The position numbers and the translations under genes are program-made. A stretch of 64,000 nt of DNA from Fennellomyces sp. T-0311 (taxonomy: Eukaryota > Mucoromycota > Mucoromycetes > Mucorales > Lichtheimiaceae): positions 558,001 through 622,000 of the forward strand of contig JALLLT010000005.1 in assembly GCA_025266875.1 (NCBI GenBank). Direction: 5' to 3'. Below the pieces are notes generated by a model. That model saw nothing but the letters and a program-made list of their open reading frames with translations. It was not told where the DNA came from and did not search any database. Within the stretch, counting starts at the first letter, position 1. Each line of letters begins with the position of its first letter. Positions 33,839-45,291 of this stretch are shown piece after piece.

Positions 33839-34400
33839 CCTTGTTTACCGGTTGTTGGTTGTTAGCAAGGCTTAGTAGATCTTGTTAAATATATCTCGTT
33901 GACGTGAACAGGTTAGTAACGTGTAGAGTATGCATATGGCAAGTATCTAATTCCACTGTGTGTATTTCATTTTCCCAGCCAAAAGAAACAAATCTGAGCT
34001 AAATTTGGTTACTGGTCACACGAACGGAACATCAAGAAGTCAGTATACCCCACACATAAAAAGCTATTTGAATATATAAAAAAAAAGCAAGTAGCCTGAC
34101 TTTTATGCAATTGCATTCAGAGAAATACCGTTCCATTCTGACTTTTTTTCTTCCATACCGCGATGCAAAAACGGATGAACAAACAGGATGAACGGAGCGT
34201 AATTTATTGCCCGGCCACGCTATAACCAAAAACTTAAACCCCATTAAGCGGAGATACAAAACAACGCTCACCCGGCTGGTCGCCCAAACGATTGGCGCCC
34301 ACAGTTCCTGTAATGGAAAGCGCTTACTCGTTTAAGGTTTTCCACCGTTCTCAAACTCATTTTTTTCCACCTTTTTCTCTTTTACTTTTTTTTTTTCGTC

Positions 34401-36240
34401 ATGGACGTATCGCACGACATGGAGGATATTTTGGAAGACCAATACGATAAAATTCCAGAGGATATGGATATGCAAGATGAAGAGGACGAGGGACCACCAG
34501 TAAAAATCAGAAAAAAGCCTGGCCGCAAGCCGAATCCTGCCTCACCCGCGCTACGCAAAGCTCAGAACCGAGCTGCGCAAAGAGCGTTTCGTGAACGCAA
34601 GGAAAAGCATTTACGTGAACTCGAAGTCGCCATCAAACAAGTCCGAGAACAACGAGATAAACTCCACACCGAGAACGAACAACTCAAGAGTGACAATGAT
34701 ATTCTGAAATCAGAGAACTGGTATCTGAAAGGAATTGTCTTGTCACTCCAGTTGGTTTGTTTTCAGCACAATCTGACGATACCTCAGCACGGGCCATACA
34801 TCAATGATCAAACGTTGTCTGTGCTGGCACAGGCGATTCCAGAACCCATTGCTTCTTATTTGGATGTCAATGCAAAGAGTAAACTGCCGACTTTTTCCAA
34901 AGTTTACAATAGCCATCCTCGTCGCCAAAAACGAGACCGCTACGTTTCGTCGGGATCCATTTTGATTACCGAGGACGGCGTTCGCTCCATGCCCAACCGT
35001 GTACGTAACGCCGCAACGTCGCCAGTTTCTTGGGAACAACCGACCCCACCGACAACCGATAGCAGCAACAATAGTGTCGACCTCAATGCTCCTTCCCCTT
35101 CACCAAGTACGCCAGCTCGTTCCGATGATCAGCCACGTATTTCTCTCGCAAACCTCCCAGACCTTTCCCCAGTCCAGGATACTCATCACGAAGAACCTCC
35201 AAGAGTTCCTAAACCTGTCATGCTTACCGATGAACCCCTTACTTCCAATTTGGCCGCTATCCAGGCCCTGCGTATGCGTCTGCGGTTGCAAGCTGCATGC
35301 GTACGTATGAGTTCATTGCCATTTGCTATCCAACCGACGCTCTTACAGGTAAAAGGAATTATTTTATTTTTATTTTTATTTTACTCACGGTTTCGAATGG
35401 GACATAGTTGACGATTCCTCATGATCCTCGTATTGATCTCATTCCAACACCCCACATGCGCGATCGAATGATTTTGTTCCGAGATCAGTTTAGTTTGGAC
35501 GACTGTTTCCGGTGTTTGCTTAGCGGTTCGGTGTTCCATGGCGGAGATCCTGCGATTGCAGCAAACTGGGAACTCCCCGTCGAGTTTTTCGAAAAGTTCT
35601 GGTTCCTAACAATCGATTTCAGTTTGCAACGAACCACCAACAGATGGCGAAGGATGCAAGGATTGGAAGAAGTACAACCATTCTCCGAAGATGTGCAAAC
35701 AACAAGCACCGTGACAACAGTTGCCACAACAACACAACCTTCGTTGGAACCAACCCCTCGGTCTCAACCTCAAATTACCATCACTGAGCTGTCATCGTTC
35801 CTTGGTATTGAGCTGAACCGCGATAAGCTTACGCAGCAAAACACCGATTACTCCTATACCCCGGATCCACCAACTGACAAATCTATCACTACAACCACTC
35901 CTCTATCTCCACCAGATCGCGCTGCTCCTACGTCCTATCCATCCTCCCTTTCTTCCACTTGCACTTCCAAATCAAGGTCTACCACTTCCAGTGCAGAAAA
36001 TCATGGCGATGAAATGTTTTCACCCACGCCAATCCAATTGACCAATGGTTATTATGGCATGCACTATGCGCCGCGCAACGGAGCAGGTCAGAAGACAATC
36101 CGATTTAATGCACCTGAACAGAGGTGCACAACATGGGACTCGTTAATAACTAATGACAATGGTATGTGTTACACACTCCTCAAAGTTTTCTCCCAGACAT
36201 TCAAGTAACTCTTACTTTTTTGTTAGATGGCCTTTCTTAA
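34401..36240 (+). CDS. Yap/AP-1-like bZIP transcription factor with DUF3425-type domain
   Basis: Three exons: 34401-35349, about 35408-36160, and a short last exon ending at 36240. The acidic N-terminus precedes a basic region RKAQNRAAQRAFRERKEKH, where NRAAQRAFR is the fungal Yap-family DNA-contact signature, then a leucine-zipper heptad array (LRELEVAIKQVREQRDKLHT). After a Ser/Pro-rich linker, the second exon opens LTIPHDPRIDLIPTPHMRDR, matching the DUF3425 segment common downstream of fungal bZIPs. Such factors regulate stress, metal or metabolic genes in the nucleus; the target set is unknown. I see no paired Cys-rich redox domain like that of Yap1. If the last intron is retained, the frame would instead stop at 36208. 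Confidence 0.87.
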
Positions 36241-39200
36241 ACGGACGAAACCGGTCCCACAGAGTTTGTTTTCACATGCATTCCACGCCCCCTTCTCTTC
36301 TGTCTTTTTCATAGTCTCTCTCATGCATCCTCGTTTTCTCTCTACTCTTTATATATATATATATATTGGTAACAGCTTGTTTTTTTTAAAAAAAAAAAAA
36401 GAACTAAGAGCACGAAAAGGTTCCTCTTCGATATACTCCTCACATATAAATAATCATCATCATTAAAAAAGTGTCATAGTTAATTAAACTCTTTGGCTGT
36501 TAGTCAAGTGATCTTGTTTTCCCATCGAATCATTAAGAGGTTGGTAAGCCTCGGCGATATGTACTTATTACGGGCTTAGGCTTTTTAAAAAAGACTTACA
36601 AAACAACCTTGAGAATATATCTCAAATATCTTTTGCTTCACTGATCCGTTGATACGCTTACGGAATCATATTTACCCTATTATGGTATTCAATGTTCTAC
36701 GATTTCCTCACGATCGCTTTAATGCACCATACATCTCGCGTCAATATATCATTGTCCAAAACCTTCTTCTCTTTACGGTCGTTTACTTATTGATAATCTT
36801 ATTGCATTGCATCCAGTAAAGATCATCCAGCTGTCCTACATTTTTAATTTAATTATTTGGATACACGTACGTAAATAACCGAATGCTTTGGCCATGACAG
36901 GCAGTACCAAATCAACAGACAGTCCAAAGATTGAGATTATTCTCGGTATTACAATTTTCAAGTTAATAAGCGTTTGCCCAAAAGCAAATGATGTGTCCAA
37001 ATGTTCTCGCTGTCATCTGTCACACCATCGGTACAGGAAATGCATTGACCGTTGTGTCACACGATAATTGGGGCTGGCATAAAAAAAGCCTGACCGTTTA
37101 TTGCATAGTAAAGATGCGTTGTCATTATGTAGAAAACGTTCCCATACCTAACGAATTTGTCATTGAGTCACATGCCCAATTACAGAATAGTTCCTATTTT
37201 ATACTATAATTCTATTCTTTGTAGGAAAACAAACTTTAATGACATTACTGTTTACTACACACCTTTTCGAACAGATCGCTCCAAATACCGGATTTGGAAA
37301 ATAAGGACCGTTGGTGCTAATCGTCGAAGCGTTTTGTGGTTGCATATGCGAAAAATACAACATCTTAAAGTGCTCGTCTAAATACACAGTTGCTAAAACC
37401 TGCTTGCTGATGCGGATCAAAGCGCTTTTGGATTTCAGAAAAAAAACTGAAAAGGTACGTTCCTGGGAAAACTTTATTAAATTACAGTTTAAACTTAGAG
37501 CATGCCTTTTGAATCAACCTGGTCCTCTCGTATAGGATCTCCAGCAGATCTGCATTCCGGAAGCAAGGTATGTACGGCTATCATCAGCTTTTGCAGCAAA
37601 ATCTTACACCATGATTGTTACTTAACATTAACCGTTGAGCAAATAAATATCCCAGAACATCGGCAGTATTCGTGCAAGATGGCGCTTCTCTCTTTTTCAT
37701 ATTATATAGACGCAATTGTGATTCACTTGTTCCTATGCTTCAAGCAAAACACAAAAAGCCAGTGAAGAACCTTGGCATACGTGATCGAGAAAAGTATGCC
37801 TACTTGCTGGTGATGATTGTCTTAAAATCTATACGTAATAGACGTGCCGCATATGGACCCATCCGACCAGTTGAAGTATTTCGGAATTGTGCAAGTGAAA
37901 GATAATCGGCCATGTCGTTTGGGGTTTCGGCGTTTGAGAAATACAGTTGCTACTCTAACCTCAATCTCACACGCTACATTTCCGCAACGAGGTTACGGAA
38001 ACGAAAGCTTGTAATAGCTATGGTGATAAGAAATAGGTCCCTCTAATCTTATTTACCTAATGAAGCCAGACTTAACGGGTTTTCATACTCCTGACACGGA
38101 GAACTGAGGCATCACTTAATTGAACCGGATTCCTTCCGTGTAGAGTGCTTAATATGAATTGCTTCACGAGTGAATGTAAGATGGCTCTACTATTCGGATA
38201 CTTATCATCTTGTATCCGAGCACAATACCCTATTCCCTACGTACATAACGCTTGTATATTTTTCAATTTAAGCCGCAACGAAGCGACCTAATACCTGGAT
38301 CAAGTCAAGCATATTTATATTAACATTTGTTCATTCGCACCTTTTGGGTGAGCGACATTTCAACCTAAGCTAGATGAAAATGAACATAGTATGAAAAGCG
38401 TTTGGTCTAGCCCATGGATCGACACTAATTCGATGCTATAAAAAAAATTCCGTATTAGACATTGGAGAAATAACTTTCCTCCGGGTTAATAAAATCTCAG
38501 ACATTATTTAACTACTTGGCAAAATTGGTCTAATGCATCTGTGCTATTGTAGCTGAGATTTACGGACGCCTATATCCGATCCCGCGTACTCCCGTTTCCC
38601 CATCCGTTCAGTTCCGCATATTTCCACGAGTCAAGCTACATCAATCGAGTAAAAACGTAACGTAAAGATAATTCAAGCCCGTGGCTATTTTGTTTCTGAA
38701 CTATATCAGAGAAGATTTTTAACGGTCCGAGAAGTAATTAAAAATAGTAACGGAAGGGTTGATATGGAGGCTATAGATACGACAGTAACTTACATACCCA
38801 GCGTTTCCAAACACCTCGGTGGATGTATACATATCAAAGTCAATGTTACAATATCTATGATATATGATCCCATTTGCCTCGAATATTGAGAGCACCCAAA
38901 AGTTTAGATAATCCCTAAATATACAAACGGAAACAGAAAAAAGTCTTGCCGATATATACTTAGGAGCCATCTACATTTGGTAGCGCGAAAATGTTGACAT
39001 CGATTTGAGTATGCATAACATTGCACAGTCATTTACTTTGCCATCAATTACAATAGCATTATAACTGCTGGTGAATTTATAAAGATCTGATATTTTAATC
39101 ACGTGGGATGCATTCGCCGTTCATGACAATATATAGAAGAACTTTTCTAAAAACAAGCAGCAGATATTGACATCCATAACCCTTCTTGAGGGATATGTAA

Positions 39201-40808
39201 AGGAAAATTATAGACAGTAGGTTGTTATGGAGATGGTGGGTTGCAGGACTTCACCTAACATCAAAGCATTGGATCGGTGACTTGCTTTGTTGCTTGTCGA
39301 CTGGTTGCTTCGCCGGCTTTGAGTCCTTTGGTAAAAGTACTTGGGTTGAGCAGAACGAATATCGACGACAAGCATTTGAGTGTCATCCCACCGTAAGTCA
39401 AGTAGTTTACATACTTGAGTCACATTGATAAAGTAATCGTAATCCGTATACGATCAAATATGGAAGGTGCGACATGTTTAAAATGCTTATAAGCTCGTTA
39501 TCGCCAATTGGACAGACTACACACATCTTGTGTGCTTCAGCTATAGAGCACTGCGTATATTCCACTAGCGGGGTAGCAATTCATTTGTCAGTTCTTGGCT
39601 ACGCATATCAAACAGTGTGAGTAGTAGACAAACTGATACATTGAGCCATCTCATACACAAAGATTTTGTCCTGCGTAACAATGTAACCAAGAATATTGTA
39701 TCAAAACTCAAGCAAACATTCCGTATAAATAAAAAAGAACAATAAAAGCCATCTGCTATAAGCATTTCATCGCTGCTAGTTTCAAGATCGGATGCTTTAC
39801 CATCTCGAAGAATGTGGTCTATGGAAAGCGCTCGCATCTTGCTTAAGTTTGCCAATCTGTCAAGGAGTCTGTCGTGCCAAAAGTTTGTTCCGAAGAAATG
39901 AACCGCATCGAGGGATGGGCAAGCAGAAATTAAATCGAGTAATTTTTATGATCCCATCATACACTTATTGGTAGCTACTAGAAATGAGCCTCTGCACACT
40001 GCAAATAATTTTGGTGAATTTTGGTGAATAATTTTTTTTAAAGTGGTTAAACATAGCTTTTTAACCGCTCGAGTTACCAAAAATGGTAGTACAAGTGGTT
40101 AAAAAGCTTATGTTTAACCACTGTAACCACTTCTAACCATCAAAATTTTTTGCAGTGGCAGCTGCGAAGGCCAGATCGGGTGAGAATCTCCAAGGCGCTG
40201 AATTCACCGCCCTCAAGAGAGTCCAATTTCAGATTCTATATCACGCAGTGGGTTTATTTAGGGGACAGCTTATGCACCACGTTGACACACGTTCGCCGCA
40301 CTTTGTAAATGGTTGTCAAGAAACAGAACATTCCCTAGAACAAAGTATGGATCAGGGCAGGTCATGTTGTTATGCCGGTTCGCGGTCCAGCTATCTTAGA
40401 CAACAAGGTCGTATTTGTGTTCCATTTCATATGCTACAGCTCGATGAACATATAGTACCAATGATAGGTAGATGTACATGTCTTTAACGGCATATGTGTA
40501 GTGCTTGACCGCGTTGTCGTATCTTTGAACCGCGTGAGTGTGATTTTTTTTTGAATACTTCATTCGTAGCATCTAATTTGAGTACAGTCCCTGGTAGCGG
40601 AGAATATGTACTTCCAGATGTCATTAGTTCCGAAGCTCGAAGGTATGCATGTTGTACCATGATGAATTATTGTATGATACCAGAAAAGAAAAATTTTCAG
40701 CGTCATCTTCTCCAAATAAAGAGGTTATATATATTGATGTTGCTCTTTAAAATCTCTCAATGAAGAGAGATGAGAAGTCTAGATTATATTTACATCGTAG
40801 GCTCTAGG
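36241..40808. other. Long gene-free interval
   Basis: 4.6 kb with only short unsupported frames on both strands. It contains an AT microsatellite near 36345-36366 in the 3' flank of the bZIP gene and a CACTG-ended MITE at 39997-40157. A 110-codon frame at 40155-40487 has no recognisable domain. No tRNA-like cloverleaf was noticed. Confidence 0.55.
39997..40157. mobile_element. Non-autonomous DNA transposon (MITE), CACTA/EnSpm-like ends
   Basis: A 161-bp element. The left end is CACTGCAAATAATTTTGGTG and the right end, reverse-complemented, is CACTGCAAAAAATTTTGATG, so about 18 of 20 bases pair. It is flanked by GCA on both sides, a 3-bp target duplication. Inside are two arms (40043-40066 and 40097-40121) that can fold into a hairpin of about 24 bp. 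CACTR termini with a 3-bp duplication are typical of the CMC/EnSpm superfamily; no transposase is encoded. Confidence 0.72.
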
Positions 40809-42774
40809 TTAATATCGTTTTTCAAACACTAGCTGGAGATTTCTAGGCCGTATCACTCCATAGCCATCGGTGAGCACACTGTCTTTGTGAATTGAATCTT
40901 TTGGCAAGTGCCATTTGTATTTTCGTACTATAAATGTATAAGTATGATCAGCAACTTATGGATACAGAGAGCTAAAATGAGACTTACATAACATTGATAG
41001 CAAAACCCGTTGCTGTGTCATGCTTGACTTCATACCTGTACACATCCGTGCTCCACTTCCAAATGGTACCCAGAAGATCCCATCCAGCTGGTCGGCTTCG
41101 CCTCCGGGAGCAAAACGTTCAGGATCAAAGGTGTCAGGATCTTTCCATACCTTTGGATTGCGATGGAGCTCATATATAGTCAAGCCCACATGGGTGCCTT
41201 TGGGAATAAATGTTCCTCCTAGTTCAATATCTTCCGTGGCGATACGATCCGGCAAAGTCGTTATGGGCGGGTTAATGCGTAAAGTCTATATATGAAAGCT
41301 TCAGCGCACTGTAAAATGAATTATCGTGATATACCACGACGTACCTCTTTGATGATCATCGTTAGATATGGAAGGTTTTGGGTCTCCTGTAGCGTGGGAT
41401 GAATATCGTAGCCATCACCGAATACACCAACTACTTCTTGACGTGCACGTTGTTGGATTTCCTGCAATAGTAAGAATTATTTAGTGGTTTTCTATATTTT
41501 TTTTCGCAGTACTTACTTGATTCACGGCCAGATAATAAAGTATAAACGAAATTGATGATGAAGTTGTATCATCTCCCGCCAGAAATAGGGCAAAGACGTT
41601 CGCCTAGCAAAAAGTGTTCTTTTTTAGCTAAATTACTACATCATTCACTTGCTTACATTACGTACCTGAAACTCGTCATCTGAAAAAAAATACTCTTTTC
41701 CTCGCATGGACGCTTCAATCATTAGCGTCAATAAATCCTTTTCTGGATCATCCGCTTCGTTCATATTGCGCATCATTATCGCTTCTCGTTTTTCTCGAAC
41801 AATGCCGTTGATCATATCGGCATATACTGTCATTTCTTGGTGTGCCTTTCTAAGTTCGGGGATGAAGAATTTGAAAAAGTTTCGTTCCATGAAGGGAAAT
41901 GCAAAATAAAAGGTGTTCAGAGCGACGCTAACAATACGCTCGAACCGTACGACCCATTCGCTTTCTTTGTCGTCCAGCGTGCCGAGTTTGTAACCCAATA
42001 TAGTTGCTCCCATGACCTCTAATGACCATTGATGGCTGAAGTTGTGCACATCTATCGGCTTATCAGTCTCGATGATATCGATCGTTTTTTGCGATAAGGT
42101 CTCAAACACTTTCATTGGCATGGCTCGATGGAATGCCGGGTTAATGATCTATAATCCGTGCTTGAGTCATGGGATTTTTTTCGTCCTACAAAGTAGTTAC
42201 CTTCCGGTGCCTTTTCCATTCGTCACCAGAGGAATAGAGTATGTTGGATGCAAACAACGCTCTTCCAGCTAAGGTGCCCCTCCTATTGATCGTTGCCTTT
42301 GCTGATTTTGGAAATAGTTCTAAGCATCTTACATATGAGATCAAATGTCGATTTTTTTTTAGAAAATGTCAAACCTTTGTGTGTCATGTAGAATTTTATG
42401 TCTTCCGGTCGAGTGATTCGTACAGTCCAACCAAGATTATCACGACGCTATAGAATATTTAGCGAAAGCAGTAAAACAAGAGACCTCTTGAAGCTTACGA
42501 GATAAAGCCCGCTATTACTGGATTGTACAGCATCAGAACGATTAACTTCTTTGGTGAGCTGATCAATAGATTTGCGCATCACCAACGCTTTTAGCAGCGT
42601 AAAGAAATTTAGATGTGGTATATGACGGAGCGAAGGCGGTGGTAAAAGGATCTTTTCGTAAACAAGGTACGCCGCGATTAAGATCATCCCTAACAATACA
42701 GCGCTTTGCTCTAGAGCTGAATGCGTCATGGTGGCATCTGCTAAAAAGTGGAAGGCTGACTTGATCACTGCCAT
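40809..42774 (-). CDS. Cytochrome P450 (CYP509-like), third copy
   Basis: Multi-exon gene from the ATG at 42774 (MAVIKSAFHFLADATM) to a stop at 40809. The N-terminal anchor is LLGMILIAAYLVYEKI followed by PPPSLRHIPHLN. Motifs are in order: C-helix WKRHRK, I-helix AGDDTTSSS, K-helix ExxR as ETLR split by an intron, DPERFAPGGEADQ, and haem loop FGSGARMCTG. The junction at acceptor GCTTAG gives HKELFPKS, colinear with TELFPK and SDVFPK of the two tandem copies, and the C-terminal KWHLPKDSIHKDS matches theirs. It is an ER mono-oxygenase of unknown substrate, more diverged from the tandem pair than they are from each other. A TTG three codons upstream of the ATG was not used. Confidence 0.86.
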
Positions 42775-42821
42775 AATCAACAAGGGAGAAAGTGTAGTTT
42801 ATTTTAACAAAGTATATCTCT

Positions 42822-42831
42822 CTTTTATATT
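42822..42831 (-). promoter_or_regulatory. TATA-like element of the third P450 gene
   Basis: Minus-strand ATATAAAAGA sits about 50 bp upstream of the start codon at 42774. Confidence 0.45.
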
Positions 42832-44480
42832 TGTTGTACTAGGCTTAGTATCTATGCACTCAATGACTGATAAGTCAAACATGCAAAATCCTAATTGCCA
42901 TGGTCCTGTTTGAGCTGGTTGCAATGATATAGACAACAGGACAAAATCGCCATATATGGGAAAGGGGCTTGTACAGTCTCACTTGTGTTCCGAGTTTTTC
43001 CTTTCTATTTATAATAGTATTCCAGGAGACATGTCTGCCTTGATTTGGTTATCGAGGATTTGATCGGCCAGCGCATTTACATTGCGTTACTGTTTTTCGC
43101 ACGTGGAAGTCAAGTAAAAGGATAGCCAAGAGCGGCTTCTTATTGGGAAAACTTTATAATTTCCACATTTACCTATAAATAATGCATATTTATTAATATA
43201 AAACAAGGTCCCGCATCTTGGAGTTGTAACCGTAGTACCATCAATATTGGGCGTTGTAAGAAGGCAAATGGTCCAATACATCGGTAACTGTATGGTAAAA
43301 TCATGGTTTTATCACCGAGCTTGTATAGAAATGTGTACGTATCAATCTAACTTCGTATGCTAGTGTATCGACCATCTGTTTCTTCGCAGCGCTTATCGGC
43401 AAATAATCGATAAATTCTACGAAAATAGGAACCCACAATAATACATACTCGGCGAAGTCCCAAAGGCTAACCAATTTTATACGAAGGTTACGTACATACC
43501 AAAGTTTCGCAGTACTGGGATCAAGTGAGCTGTATAATCTCTGAAATTCTATTTAAAGCAATAAGTATCTTGGTAACTAAGATGTTGCTTCTACTGTTTC
43601 CGAATAATATGAAGCATATAATATTAATAATTATGTTATTCCTCAAGTGCCGGACTCTTGATAACAAGTCCCAGGATTTTATTGTAGTATGTCTTATTGG
43701 GTCCTATATATCACCGTCGTACCCATTCCGATGTGGGCATTCATAATTTATAAAGGCTGAGGTATATTACTTTGACATATGCAATGAAGCCTATATATAG
43801 AGGTAGCTATTTGTAAATAAAGTGGCGCCGCTTATCATGCAGAGTTTACCTATGGGAAGCCATATTTCCTGCAGTTCACGGGATACCGCTATATGAGTAA
43901 TTTAATATAGCACTAGATAATATGTGTTGCTGGCTACAAGCTGCAAAAGTTAGTTAAATAGTTCCTAAACAGCTCCCTTTCTCATTCAGAACAAGGCATT
44001 TCAGGAAACACGAAGACGACAAAAGGATAAAGAACCTAAGGTGGTACAATAAACAGGGTCCAACTATATTTGGCCAATGCATAATGCTTCAGAAAGTGGG
44101 CTCAGCAAAAAAAAAATGGTAGACGGTGCACGTGTGTGGCTTTGCTGTCACTGTTACTGTATGGTCGATGGTTAGCAATCTCTGGAGCAATACATTGCAC
44201 ATAATTTTAGATACTGTTACTGTGGTACGTAGACATTCTCCACAATTCCAAAAAGTGTTCGTTGCGTTGGATTCTTATAATAGACATATCAAAGTTTTAG
44301 AAAACCGAAGTTGTTAGAATAAAATTGATAGCAGGGACGGAACGCATAGCTTCTAGTTATATTAAGCTTGAGTAGCATCAACCTACTTTAACATGGATTA
44401 CGGGACTTTATTGAATATCGACACTTGGGATCCGTGATACGACTCTTTGCTTGTTGCATGGTAACTTAGTCAGCTTTGTA

Positions 44481-44669
44481 CAGTCGAACCCCTCTTTGTG
44501 AAGAACAGGAAATCCAAACGTTCTGTCGCATACAGTCAGGTTGTGCACCAACTGGGAGATAGTCGATACAGTCATACCTGATTTGTACCGCCTTGAGAAC
44601 TCCAAATATTTTGATGCATATAGTGAGGTTTTGCACGAAACGGGAGCTGCACAAACCGGGGTTCGACTG
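44481..44669. mobile_element. Non-autonomous DNA transposon (MITE), Tc1/mariner-pogo type
   Basis: The element begins CAGTCGAACCCC and ends GGGGTTCGACTG, a perfect 12-bp terminal inverted repeat (14 bp counting the flanks), and is bordered by TA on both sides, as expected for the TA target duplication of Tc1/mariner and pogo elements. Short sub-repeats resembling TTTGTGAA/TTGTGCA/TTTTGCAC occur inside. It is 189 bp long and encodes nothing. Confidence 0.8.
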
Positions 44670-45291
44670 TATCCTTTAGTAAAGTAGCAGGAATTCTGTC
44701 GACGAGCGTTGACGATAAGCATATATGGTGCACATTGCCATAGATCAAGTAGCTGCATACTTAATCCACCTTAAAATAGTAATTCTTGTCATGGCAAACT
44801 ACACGGAACTTGAGTGTACTTTGGAATCTTTCAGGCAAACAAAAAAGGAAGCAATATTTCACTTGTCAGGTTGATGGAGGACAAGTCAAGAATACCCATA
44901 GTGGGCGGGTTGAATGCGCGAAGCAACCCCAATATGTACAGGCTGATTCTTATTACGTATTCATATTACATAGACAGGGACGGAAGCACTTTCGTTCCGA
45001 TAACTTAATGTAAATGCACAGACGCATACAGGTGTGCACGTTCACTGTATGTGCTGAATGTGGGCAAAGCTTGTTCCATTACTTCTAATGATAAGCGAAC
45101 TCGTATATTTCACGGAAGGAACTCTAAGTAAATGCAGGACATGGTTTGTGTAAGAAGCAACCCGAAAAGAGGAAGCTCTGTGTGGATAAGAAAAATGAGA
45201 AGTGTGTGGGGGAGGAATGAAACAAAAAGACAAACGTTTTTGCTATGGTACATAAGATTACAAAGTTGGTACATGAGTTACAAAAGAAAAT

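Larger units (their letters stand above)
33723..34400. other. Divergent promoter region between multicopper oxidase and bZIP genes
   Basis: 680 bp of AT-rich DNA with a TATA box for the oxidase, an ATTTT-repeat tract, and a pyrimidine-rich leader (TTTTTTTTTTTCGTC) directly before the bZIP start codon. No open frame is supported. Confidence 0.65.
42775..45291. other. Gene-free interval with a pogo-like MITE
   Basis: 2.5 kb, AT-rich, with no supported frame. It carries the P450 promoter at the left and a 189-bp terminal-inverted-repeat element at 44481-44669. Confidence 0.6.

Noticed and set aside
40155..40487. A 110-codon plus-strand frame next to the CACTG MITE
   Set aside because: It lacks an ATG at a sensible place, has no recognisable domain and partly overlaps the transposon end.
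36241..40808. tRNA or other structured RNA genes in the gene-free islands
   Set aside because: No sequence with both A- and B-box-like elements and a cloverleaf was noticed by eye; a tRNAscan-type run would be decisive.
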